DNA from: Yarrowia lipolytica
Taxonomy: Eukaryota > Ascomycota > Dipodascomycetes > Dipodascales
Direction of reading: 5' to 3'
Length of the DNA: 64,000 bases
Assembly (NCBI RefSeq): GCF_001761485.1
Contig: NC_090775.1
Location: forward strand, 3,231,001 to 3,295,000
The first letter of the stretch is position 1; each line of letters begins with the position of its first letter. This document shows, piece after piece, positions 30,795 to 40,606 of the stretch. The notes under the pieces were generated by a model. It saw nothing but the letters and a program-made list of their open reading frames with translations. It was not told the origin of the DNA and searched no databases. Made by a program: the position numbers and the translations under genes.

Positions 30795-30867
30795 CACCCG
30801 GGGTGGGACTCGAACCCACAATCTTTGGATTAGAAGTCCAACGCGTTAACCATTGCGCTACTCGGGC
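30795..30867 (-). tRNA. tRNA-Arg(UCU)
   Basis: The 73-nt minus-strand gene folds into a cloverleaf. The D arm starts TAGCGCAATGG (box A). The anticodon stem TTGGA/TCCAA carries loop CTTCTAA with anticodon TCT. The T arm is GTGGG-TTCGAGT-CCCAC (box B). The acceptor stem has one G-U pair and one A-C mismatch. There is no intron. The first strong T-run downstream is at 30735..30741, leaving an unusually long 3' trailer of about 53 nt. Confidence 0.93.
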
Positions 30868-31140
30868 CGGTCGTGTTCTCCAGAGCTCACCATATCGTAC
30901 TTGGATCTAAGTTAGCTTTTCTAATCATCCACGATTATAGTTAGGGTATCAACAACATTACTGAAGCTTGAGCTTAGTTTAACTGGGTAGGTTAAAACAT
31001 CAACTGTACACCGGAGAAAATGTGTTTACACAGTATTAGCAGTTACACAATCAGAAACCACCCAGGTTTAAGCACAATATACTGCATAAAACAAAACAAC
31101 TCTCAATTATCTTCAATACTTTCTCCTATACAAAATTTCG

Positions 31141-32883
31141 TCATCTTTGGTTCTCTCCTCCAGAGTTTCGAACCAGCTCGTAGAAATAGGCAATGGTCTC
31201 GAGATGAGCCTGGTACTCAATATGTTCATCGACAGTGTGGATTCCAAAAGCGGCGGTCTCTCGCACAGGATTGAATCGGTAGATGGCGTCACATAGCTTC
31301 CAGTAGTGTCTAGTATCAGTGTTGGCAGTCATGATACCAGGAGCAGCAAAGACGTCCTTCGACTCGGGGAAGACTGCATCTCGGAAAACGTGCATAGCGG
31401 TTCCCATTACGAGATCCCAGGTGGGTCCAGAAGTAGGAGCTCGGGGCGCAACCTCCAGGGGAGCGCCAAAGAAGCCAACCTCAATGGAGCCCTTGGAGTC
31501 CTTGTCTTCGGGGATGATTTCCTTTCCAAAGGCAGTGACAGAAAAGCCGTTCTTCTTGGCGATATTAATGGCGTTGCCGGTGGCCTTCTTCTGGACGTCC
31601 TCGACCTTATGCTCAATGGCAATTCGGTGGTTGGTGACAAAAACGGTGGTCTCCGGAAGAGCGTTAGCCTTGACACCTCCAGTGACGAGATCAATGGCCT
31701 GGGTAGTTCGGATCAAGTCTCTGTACTTGGGATTCCCGTAGAGAATCTCGACGAGCTTTCTGTTTGCCCATCGGTCCTTTCCAGCCCGCTGGATCAAGGA
31801 CTTCAGCTTTGGAGAGATGGACTTGTCATGGGTAGCCACACACTGCATGGTATAGAAGATTGGGTTCTCGGGGGTTAGTTCCGGTCGGTAGGGGGTGTCC
31901 TCCAGCTCGTTGATGATCTGGGCAGCAATACCAATTCCGGTATGAGGAGGGGGCATAGAGGAGTGTCCACCTGGAGCAGAGACAGAAATTTGAATGTCAG
32001 CATAGCCCTTCTCGCCAGTGGCAGCAATAAGCATGGCGTAGTTGTCCTCCTCAACCACTAGGCTGCCTTCATCTACAACTGAAAAGAAAGACTTCTCTCC
32101 ATGCTTGTCAACCAGGAACTTGGCCATGTTCTTGGCTCCGTTGGGTCCGGAGATCTCCTCGTCAAAGCCATAGGAGAAAACATGGGTTCGCTTCGGCTTG
32201 AATCCCTGTTCCAGAAGCAACTCTGCCGCAGACAGAGAACCAATGAGCGAGTTTTTGGTATCGACAGAGCCTCGTCCCCAGACGTACTTGCCGTCAAAGT
32301 GACCTGAGTAAGGAGGGTGAGTCCACTGCTTAGCAGTCTCCTTGTTGACGGGAACCACGTCCTGGTGAGCCATGATCAATTGAGGTCCGAGACTGGAGTC
32401 AGATCCTTCCCAGGTGAAAATCAAACCGTGGGTGTTAACCTTCTCCACAGTCATGTGCTTGTGGACCTGAGGGTAGGCAGTTTCGAGATAAGAAGAGAAG
32501 TTGTAGAAGATGTCCCATCGGTCGTCTTCTCCAACAGGACCTAGGTCATCGTATGACTGGGTCGGGACCTGGATGGCGCCCTGGAACCGTTTAAGCTCTC
32601 CCTTGGCAAAGTCGTCATCGTGAAGAATGAAGTCCAAGTTGGAGTAGCCCTGAGGAACGAGCTTGGGCTGAGAAGGACACTTGCCCTCGATGGGCTTGAA
32701 TCCCAGAATGTCGGATCGGGAGCCATAATACTCTCGAGAAATATGCGACATCTTAAAGAGAGCCATACCAAAGACGGCAGCAACGAGTCCTCGCTTAATC
32801 CAGTTGGGCTCGGGAGCCTTGGGAATCTGGGCCTCGAAGTCTGGCATCTGATGAGCCCTGAGCTGCTGTTTTTCGGGATCCAT
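31141..32883 (-). CDS. CPS1: Vacuolar carboxypeptidase S, M20 metallopeptidase
   Basis: This 580-residue protein is close in length to yeast Cps1 (576). A short cytosolic N-terminus precedes a hydrophobic signal-anchor (about residues 31-46), as expected for a vacuolar protein delivered through the multivesicular body. The zinc and catalytic residues of clan MH are visible: H173 in LIMAHQDVVPVN, D208 in GRGSVDTK and the Glu pair at 242-243 in FSYGFDEEISG. A dimerisation lid follows (GGHSSMPPPHTGIG), and the terminal HTVDEHIE supplies the last metal ligand. Function: release of C-terminal residues from peptides for nitrogen supply. A TATAAGTATA box lies 48 bp upstream of the ATG (32931..32940). 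Confidence 0.95.
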   Translation of the reverse strand: MDPEKQQLRAHQMPDFEAQIPKAPEPNWIKRGLVAAVFGMALFKMSHISREYYGSRSDILGFKPIEGKCPSQPKLVPQGYSNLDFILHDDDFAKGELKRFQGAIQVPTQSYDDLGPVGEDDRWDIFYNFSSYLETAYPQVHKHMTVEKVNTHGLIFTWEGSDSSLGPQLIMAHQDVVPVNKETAKQWTHPPYSGHFDGKYVWGRGSVDTKNSLIGSLSAAELLLEQGFKPKRTHVFSYGFDEEISGPNGAKNMAKFLVDKHGEKSFFSVVDEGSLVVEEDNYAMLIAATGEKGYADIQISVSAPGGHSSMPPPHTGIGIAAQIINELEDTPYRPELTPENPIFYTMQCVATHDKSISPKLKSLIQRAGKDRWANRKLVEILYGNPKYRDLIRTTQAIDLVTGGVKANALPETTVFVTNHRIAIEHKVEDVQKKATGNAINIAKKNGFSVTAFGKEIIPEDKDSKGSIEVGFFGAPLEVAPRAPTSGPTWDLVMGTAMHVFRDAVFPESKDVFAAPGIMTANTDTRHYWKLCDAIYRFNPVRETAAFGIHTVDEHIEYQAHLETIAYFYELVRNSGGENQR

Positions 32884-33839
32884 GATGTAGAGTTGAAGGG
32901 TCTATGGACCACCCCGATGGGGATCAGCAGTATACTTATAGTTCCTTGCCCAAAAAACTATCTAAGACCAAAATCACCTTAAGTCGGACTTGCGCATATC
33001 GGCTGAAACCTTGGATGGCGGAGGCCAGTCAAAACTAACCTCAAATGTCGCTCTCTATGAAGATACCTTCGAGATCGGGCTGTATCTAAACGTACAAGCG
33101 GGTTATTCATCCACCTATTTCGCTATTATTTCCCATATGTAGCTCCTCCAAGATATACCAAGATACATCTGTTGAACAATCGACTTGGCGATGCCCCAGG
33201 ATCATGCATTGATAGTCCGAGAATATTCCCCTCAATTCTAGTGAGATGGACGCCATTGAGCTTTTTGAGTCTGAGAGATGCTGCCTACAGCATCAATGGA
33301 TCTACTCCAATAATCCACATACTTGTTGGTGTGTATACACTGGTAGCTCAATGTAACCATCCCTCGTGTCACTGAACATCTACGAGAGTACATACATACT
33401 TGTTCGATGCCCACCCAGATAACAGGACATCCTGTCAACCAGCAGTGATACAGGGAAATACGAGCGTGTCACCTAGAGGTTATTCGGAATAGTATATTTT
33501 CCCGCTGGCCGCTCTCCATCCCATTACAGCAACCCGCTCCACACAGCTTTGCTGCCTGTCGGACTCCGCAAATATGATCCCCCGCATTTTGGCTTTCATC
33601 TCAGTCGATTTGGGCTCTAAGTGCCTATTTGGGAGAAGATCAAAGTTGCGCTTACAACTAACGCATGCAGCGTTGAAGCGCTCTGGTGGTGATAGCGGAG
33701 TTGCGAACTAGGAAAGTCCAACCAGGACAATAGCTATTAGTGGGCTGTAAAAAAACGAAACAAAAACAAACGATGCTATTAATATAAATCCTGTCATGGT
33801 GGCAAAAAAAAATTCAATCAGCCTACGCTGCAAAAATTA
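32884..33839. other. CPS1 promoter and intergenic region
   Basis: A 956-bp spacer with the CPS1 TATA box at 32931..32940. No coding frame is supported. T-runs at 33803..33811 (minus strand) lie beyond the tRNA-Thr terminator. Confidence 0.55.
33832..33836 (-). terminator. Pol III terminator of tRNA-Thr
   Basis: Five T residues on the minus strand begin 4 nt after the discriminator base. Confidence 0.75.
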
Positions 33840-33924
33840 TGCCTCAGACTGGAATCGAACCAGTGACCTTTGCATTCCAATATTAGAATACAAGTGCAAC
33901 GCTCTACCCCTAAGCTACAAAGGC
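33840..33924 (-). tRNA. tRNA-Thr(UGU) with 13-nt intron
   Basis: The 85-nt minus-strand gene gives a 72-nt mature tRNA. Box A lies in TAGCTTAGGGG. The anticodon stem TTGCA/TGCAA holds anticodon TGT, and a 13-nt intron starts one base 3' of the anticodon (TTCTAATATTGGA). The T arm is ACTGG-TTCGATT-CCAGT. The acceptor stem has one U-U mismatch and one G-U pair. It resembles yeast tRNA-Thr(UGU) throughout. Confidence 0.94.
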
Positions 33925-34678
33925 GACCAGTTACGAACCTAATAATGTGGGATTGCAACAATGAACGTTTGGGGTTACCCGGCTGAAATGAATCATTAGA
34001 ACATACATAAACAAGGCGGAAATGCATTCACCTAGAATAAAGAAAAGGCCTTTCTTAGAATAAAAAAATTCTTTAGAATAATAATAAAAAAAGTAGGCTG
34101 GATTTTATGTCAAGATAGAGAGCACCTGAAGAGATATATCGATAGAACTAATGCTTTTGTAAGGCACTGAGGGAGGGTGATTGCAATTTCTCGATTGATT
34201 CTGCCAATGTCTCCATGTTAATCAGTTATGGAAATCAGATCTAACCGTAGCCTATATCACTATTTTAAATCCCAGAAGTGCTTCCAGGACGCTGGTAACA
34301 CGAGGTCTTGTTGACAGCTGAATGACTTCAGTGAGATTCTTTCTGCCCAATGCTCCAATGTTTAACCAAAAGCGAGTTCAGTGCATGTGTACGCAGAACT
34401 GGCCTTGACGGGTGCATTAGACACTATCCCTGCTACAAGTATGTACTGTAGTTGTTAATACCATTTCTAAACAATAGTACACACTCTGGATTCATTCAAT
34501 GCAGCAAGCACTACAGTGTCAATCTGAATAAGAAGATTAAGGATTGTCACAGTCTACGAGTACCAGTACATTACGTAGTGATGGTATACCATTTAACTAA
34601 CTAGCTTATTGTAAACAATTCTTTCAATATAAATAGTGACGATAAGCGTCTTTTAGGGTGGATATTCTGCTAAATAAC
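33925..34678. other. Intergenic tRNA-Thr / RPS22
   Basis: A 754-bp AT-rich spacer. No gene was seen. Confidence 0.55.
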
Positions 34679-35342
34679 TTAGTAGAAAAAACCGAGGATC
34701 TTTCCAGCAACGTGTCGTCGTCGGGCCTCCTCGTGGTCCATGATTCCGGCAGAAGTGGTCAGGATGATGTAACCAAACTGTCGAGAAGGCAGCAGGTTCT
34801 GGACCCACTTCTCCATATCATCAATTTTGACGTTGAATCGGGGAGAAATGACACCACACTTGTTGAGTCGGCCGTTCAGCTCGACAACGATCTTGCCGGA
34901 TCGGTGGTCATCAACGTAGGTGAACTCGTTGATGTAACCTGAAGTTAGTAAAAACATTCGTGGAAATGCTGGGGTGTATCTTATATCAAAAGAATGAAAT
35001 AAGGAGGAATGTAACCGGCATATAAACACCGAACACCAGAGGGTTTCAGTGACAGCGTGTAAGTGCCTTTATTAATTTCCCGGACAATTAAAAGACAGAG
35101 AGAGACAGTGTTCAGACAATCCATCCAGTTATCAGCCCGGGTGCTCTTAGTAACAAGAGCAAAGAGAAAAAAACGAGTCAGACGACGCGTCGGCGTAAGG
35201 AGTACTTACCATGCTTCTGCATGACCTGCAGGAACTTGATGATGACCTTGGATGCGGGTCGAATCAGGACCTGTCGCTTACCAGCCTTCTCGGCGTTGGT
35301 GATGGACTTGAGGGCGTCAGCAAGAACAGAGGTTCGAGTCAT
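34679..35342 (-). CDS. RPS22: Small-subunit ribosomal protein uS8 (Rps22), spliced
   Basis: Exon 1 is 35210..35342 and exon 2 is 34679..34938. The 271-nt intron has donor GTAAGT and acceptor ACTAACTTCAG. The spliced 130-residue protein is the exact family length. It begins [19 protein letters not shown] and crosses the splice site in QKHGYINEF. It ends [11 protein letters not shown], as in other uS8 proteins. It belongs to the 40S body. A further intron in the 5'UTR is likely (35372..35577), and two TTAGGG motifs lie upstream at 35675 and 35708. The C-terminal exon alone contains the well conserved [13 protein letters not shown] and [13 protein letters not shown] segments. Confidence 0.97.
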
Positions 35343-35897
35343 TGTGAGATATGTGCTGAGTTAAGTGGGACCTGTTGTTAGTGGGTGAAAACCACAAGAG
35401 TATCCGGGGAGGGATTTCATGTGGCATGTCGCGAGTAGCAACGCCACACTAGAAGTGTCGCAGAGTGTGTTGAAGTGTCAATCAAAGAAAGCGGCATTAC
35501 CACCGTCTTCCATAAACAGATTCAACACATAACCACGATTTTCTAGTGAGGTAAAACGAGGGCAGTGAAGTACATACGTTTGGTGATGTGTAATTAAGAG
35601 GAGAAAGGAGGGAAGTGACGTGGTGTTATAAGAGAGAATTTTTCAGACAGGGTAACTTGGGAGTTTGAGTTGCGTTAGGGTCTTTTGTTTGAATTTGGGT
35701 GGTGCGGTTAGGGTATGGTTTGGAGTATTGTGGTTTTGAGAATCAAAATATCAGATATGATAGCTATAATTACAAGTAAAATCTATTATATATGACGAGT
35801 GAATTAGATCCGAAGGAATTTGGGATCCTTGCATCTCGCGCCTTCGTGCTATGATTAAATATATAAATTAAATGCTGTTGTTTCCTTCACCACCTCT
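35343..35897. promoter_or_regulatory. RPS22 promoter region with TTAGGG motifs
   Basis: Besides the 5'UTR intron, this segment carries TTAGGG at 35675..35680 and 35708..35713 (plus-strand reading). The AT-rich part at 35750..35890 is the shared 3' end with CWC15. Confidence 0.5.
35372..35577 (-). other. Probable 5'UTR intron of RPS22
   Basis: On the minus strand a GTATGTAC donor starts at 35577 and a strong branch-acceptor block ACTAACAACAG ends at 35372, 29 nt before the ATG. The interval contains several ATGs that would block scanning if retained. Yeast RPS22B also carries a 5'UTR intron. An alternative acceptor TTAACTCAG lies a little closer to the ATG. Confidence 0.6.
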
Positions 35898-36545
35898 CTA
35901 ACGAACATAACGGTTCATGAACTTTCGATGGAAATCTGATCGAATGAGATCGTTGACATAGCTGTCTTCTTTCCGGGCCTGTTTGGTTTGGTTTCGGAAC
36001 ACCACATCCTCGTTCCACTTTCGCTTGATGGCTACGGGATTCATGAGAGGGTTTCCAAATGCCACCTGCTCCTCCCGGGCCTTTGCTTCCTCCAAAGCTA
36101 GCCGTTCCTCTTCTCGAGCCTTCGCCTGTGCTCGTTCCTGCTTGATTCGCTCGAGTTCGATTCTAAGCAGCTCGTCTTCGTCATCTGAGTCTGAGTCCGA
36201 GTCGTCTGAATCGGACTCCTCATCGTCAGACCCAGAGTCATCGTCATCTCGGTTCTCCTCAATGATCTTGGCCTTCACTTCATCGGAAAGTTCTTTCTCA
36301 GAGTCTTGAACCTGAGTTTCTGCCTGCTGCTGCTCAGCAACTAGCTTCGTGGCGGCCTGCTTGAGTCCCCCCTCATTCTCCAACAGAGTCTTTCTCATGG
36401 CATCTGTGTTTGTACTAATCCGAGCATATCTGTACTTGAGCTTGGTGTGAGACGGGAGGGACCGGGTATGTGAGATGGACCCAGCGGCCTGGGTATTGGA
36501 CTTGCCTCGTGCTGGGTCAAAAGTAGGTCGATGTGCTGTAGTCAT
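35898..36545 (-). CDS. CWC15: Pre-mRNA splicing factor Cwc15
   Basis: This 215-residue Cwf15/Cwc15 protein is a component of the Prp19-associated (NTC-related) spliceosome. The conserved N-terminus reads [16 protein letters not shown], and the basic block [10 protein letters not shown] follows. The middle is an acidic Asp/Ser run (about residues 95-125) and a charged coiled-coil rich in Glu, Arg and Ala. The conserved C-terminus includes [18 protein letters not shown] and ends [12 protein letters not shown], the family's most invariant part. No intron. Confidence 0.96.
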
Positions 36546-37867
36546 TAGGTGATGCTGTAATTGGACAGAAAATGTATTGTCAACTGGATGTGATGAGTTT
36601 TTAAATCAGCTGCCTTGTATTGTTCAGCTGTCCCTAATGCTATGATCGATGCGGCTGGGGTTACACCGTCTGTTTGTGCTGTCGTGATGTGGAAGTGGTG
36701 ATGATAAGGGATGGAGGTTGATGGTTCCTCATGCACCTCCCAAATCTTTTGCTCACGTTCTGCAGACCTTAACTACGCCACAAGTAGACTTTGATACGAG
36801 TACTTGTATGATGTTCAAACAGGCAAGAGAATTTCCACATTAGTTTGCTTGAGTTTGAAACTAATTTTGGTTACTGCAGCACAACTGTGAAGAGTATATA
36901 TATTGCCTACTCGTCCCATGGACTCATGTCACTATGTCTAATGCATTGGCCTCTGTTATTACACCAGATCACGTCATCACATCACTTCAAAACTCGGCGC
37001 AACCCTACGGAGTTGCTGCTCGCTGCACCCACTGCTGCTTGACATGTGGCGTTCCAAGGTTTTGCCGAACGGCGTGTTGAAGGCTGGCTTGCTCAGCTGA
37101 ACCTCATGTGTAACACAGCTGATATTTTGCCGTGGAAAAATGCGTTTGGAACGTTGAGCAGCGACATGGCTATCCCCCAGAGAGGACCTTGGCAAGTGCG
37201 TCTTTTGCCACTCCTTCTTTGTTTCTCTCATTAACCCCGCCAAATTTTAGTATTATTGGCAGTCACATTAGATTAACCGCTTTTGCTGAGGCAAGAGAAG
37301 CAGTGCTACGCACTACTTTGGTGTTGGAACATGCAATAATTACTTCTAAATATAGCCTGTATCTGAAACCGAGTGGAACTCGCCACATATAGAGGATTCA
37401 CCGTTACTTTGTATATTCACGCACGCTGCCAGCGAGAGTTGAACCCACGATCCCCACGGCCCACCCTGCTCCAGAGCTCCAAACCTGACATTACCTTACA
37501 TGGCATATTGTGTTAGCCCAAAGAAACACTGAGCCAGAAACACTCGTGTTAAGTGACAACCGGCGACTCTGACCGAAAACAGCACACTCCACACACAGCA
37601 CAGGTGCTATAACAACCACAGCAAGAACACGGACAAAGTCGCGACAATCGCCGTCAGCACTCCACGAACACGCCAGACAAGAAATATTGGCCAGCCACTT
37701 TCAGCTGCACACAGCATTACAGAGACATTCTGGTTTTGCAGCTTCTCCTACCACACGACCAACCAAGCGCTTGCACGAAAAATAAAGAGCCGCCACAACT
37801 ACCCCACAACCAGCAACTCGACGCTCCGCGGAACGCACTAGACGAATCCACACGAATTTCTTTACCC
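36546..37867. other. Divergent promoter region CWC15 / NBP2 with tRNA-like relic
   Basis: A 1.3-kb region between head-to-head genes. A minus-strand segment at about 37427..37485 reads like the 3' part of a tRNA (ATCGTGGGTTCAACTCTCGC then TGGCAGC) but lacks a matching 5' acceptor half. A GTACTTGTA word lies near 36800. No coding frame is supported. Confidence 0.5.
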
Positions 37868-38791
37868 ATGGCAGAAAACACAAGCCAGGAGGTACTTGCA
37901 CCGGCACAGGATGTACACCCTGTCCACAGTGTGACACAGGACCTGGCCTCCGTGTCATTGGACAACAAAGATACCACAGAGCCAATAGCACACAAACTGC
38001 GCATATCTACACAGCGACTGTCGACCCTTTCGGATCTGGGCGAGTCGCGCGACTCCCCCTCCAAGCCATATCCGGCCGAGCAGTCTCCTTATTATCGTCG
38101 GTCTCGGCCTGACCTCAGTGAGTCGTCACGACGGGGCTCTCGCATCTCGCAAAGCAGCAGCGATCCTCTCAAGCTGGAACTAGCGGCGCTGCAGTTCCAT
38201 TCGTCACTGGACTATGCCATTGTCCGGGACTTTGGCTACCCTCCCCAACACCCCCTCTTTTTCGGCGCCCGTCAAAGCATGTCTGTGGTGTCCAGCTCTC
38301 TTGACGAGGACGACGATCTGGCATACCCACCAGGAATCGGCGAGGGTCCACCTTACTACGAGGACTCAGACGTGGACGCAGAGCTGGACAGCGAGCTCAA
38401 CGGCCGGGCAGTTGCGCTTTTCGATTTCGAGCCGGAAAACGACAACGAAATCGGCCTGTTCCAGGGCCAGATTGTGTGGGTGCACTACCGGCACGGCCAG
38501 GGCTGGCTAGTGGCCATGAACTTAGACACAGAGGAAACAGGATTGATTCCCGAGGAATACGTGCAGATTCTGGGGGAAGACGAGGTGGTATCGCATGGTT
38601 TGGATGGAGAGGAGGATGAGGAAGAGGCCTCAGCTGCAGCTGCAGTGTCATCAGCCGCGGCCGCTCTCATGGCCAAGGAGGATCAGAATCATGAAGAAGT
38701 TGGAGAGATGGAGCTCGAAACCGACGCGGGTTCCGTTGTTAGTGAGGACCAAACCGTCACCGGAGAGGACGACAAACCTGAATTGAGCTAG
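37868..38791 (+). CDS. NBP2: SH3-domain adaptor Nbp2-like
   Basis: The protein has 307 residues from the ATG at 37868 (earlier in-frame starts are non-ATG). One SH3 domain at about residues 178-235 contains the blocks ALFDFEPENDNEIGL, YRHGQGWLVA and TGLIPEEYVQIL, which match yeast Nbp2 closely. Nbp2 bridges the phosphatase Ptc1 to MAP-kinase pathways (HOG, cell wall) and binds Nap1. The N-terminal 170 residues are polar and Ser-rich. A block resembling the Nbp2 pre-SH3 region (LDYAIVRDFGYPPQHPLFFG) precedes the domain. The C-terminus is acidic with an Ala-rich run. Confidence 0.88.
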   Translation: MAENTSQEVLAPAQDVHPVHSVTQDLASVSLDNKDTTEPIAHKLRISTQRLSTLSDLGESRDSPSKPYPAEQSPYYRRSRPDLSESSRRGSRISQSSSDPLKLELAALQFHSSLDYAIVRDFGYPPQHPLFFGARQSMSVVSSSLDEDDDLAYPPGIGEGPPYYEDSDVDAELDSELNGRAVALFDFEPENDNEIGLFQGQIVWVHYRHGQGWLVAMNLDTEETGLIPEEYVQILGEDEVVSHGLDGEEDEEEASAAAAVSSAAAALMAKEDQNHEEVGEMELETDAGSVVSEDQTVTGEDDKPELS

Positions 38792-40606
38792 CAGGCACCC
38801 ACGTGAGGCACCCTGAGGCATCTCATTGCGTCAGTCACGGACTTTGTGATACGCTACATATACGCTCCAGTCATGCCCTGGACCATGCTGGTATTATTGG
38901 TAGACACCAAACAGTACATCCAGCATCTTGCCTCAAATGCCTCCAGTAACACCGTCCTCACAGCCGTTCGCACACAATCTTAGCAAAATCTTTTAGCATG
39001 ACTATTGTGGTCTTATGTATAATAATAAATCAATGGTATATTTTTACGCTTGGTCAGTAAGCAATGAGACACAGCTATGCAAGCCGCGTTATCCAGCGTG
39101 TTATTGGACGGTTATCTCGTATACCCACAGCAGCTAATACGAGGGGTGAGCATTTCTATACATTTAACGCCTCTTGTTTGTTATGCTCCTTAGTTATAAC
39201 CCCCCTTCCTGGATTATGGTGCAGCTTTATCGGACCACCTTGTTCGTCTGATAGCGTGATTATAGTAGCGAGTCTCCCTTGTCTGACTGTTATTTGTTTA
39301 TACCACTGGCGTTTATATACTACTATGAGAACATTACGAGTGCCTGGTATAGGCTGGGTGATGGTTTAACAGGACTACACATTCTGGTCAACTGCTTCTG
39401 AGTCTGAATCTGAGTCTCACTGCGTACTGTAATGTGAAACAGAAGATATGGTAAGAGAAGGTGTTCAAGACGACCTGAGGAGTAACTTCCGAACTGTGAA
39501 CGTAGGGCCTCTGGGTGGGAACCTGTATATTCCCACGTGGTTCTCCTTTATCAGGCGTTTAAGGGACTTATGAGGGCTTGGTCTACGGACACCAAGACCG
39601 CTAAGGGCTACTTGAAGTGACTAAGGTATGCTCTGCTTCTGCTGCACACTTGTGTGCCGAACTGGGACAACAACAAGAGAGAAACAAAGGTGTAAATATC
39701 CATTTGAAACCGGGGTAAATGGGTGAAACAGACTTGAGCGGCGCTTGCATCTTTCAGTAATTATTATAGCAGCCATATTTGCCACACCTACTCGTTATGG
39801 TATGTTGAATACATGACCCGTCTGTTCAGGGACTGTGTGTGCGGTGTAGTCTGTAAATACCCATTTCTGAATGCACTACCTCCAAACAGATCAAGGTTGC
39901 ACCGAGACAAACTCTGTCGGCATGTGACTTTTTCAGCCATTACTGCCATGGCGTATAGTTAGGTTCAGCTTCACATTCCGGAGTGGGTGTTGACAATAGA
40001 ATGTAGCTGATTGACCTGCTGGCCATCCAATAGGTGGCAGTTCTTCGCAGCCAATCACTCGATACAATTGGCAAACCAAAAAAGGTCTCCACATTTTCGT
40101 CGTATCGACTGCCTTACATCTGTCTCAAAACCAGCCCCGCCCACATTCCCATTCTTCGCGTCATGCAGGAGTCTGTCATGGGTCCACATGCACACAATAG
40201 ACGTAGAAGAGCTTGTTGCAGAAAGGGTGTCATAATACCGGCACACCTCTGGGGCCTAATGCGCATTACCTTTACCCACCTATTATCTCTTTTCTTCTCC
40301 TCCCTCACTCGCGATACTACCTAGGAGTCCTCTTACCCACACTCGTTTGAACACCCTCACCTCTCTGCCCAAATCGGCACTCTCAACTGCACCTTAATCT
40401 TATCCGCGAACCACACAGGTCATCGCGACAGGGGCAACAAGGACAGCACTGTAACACTGTACAGAAGATATCGACGCGTCCAACTGGTGCTTCTGACTGG
40501 TTTACTCGACAGGCCAATTCCTAGACACAACCGAGGTCCTCGATATCCACCACATCACTCCACCCCATAGCATTCAACCACTCACACTACACACATCACT
40601 TGCATC
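38792..40606. other. Intergenic NBP2 / Ser-rich protein
   Basis: A 1.8-kb region. The right end (40300..40600) is a C/A-rich leader typical of a yeast promoter. No RNA gene or supported coding frame was found; the longest open frames are about 100 codons without motifs. Confidence 0.55.
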
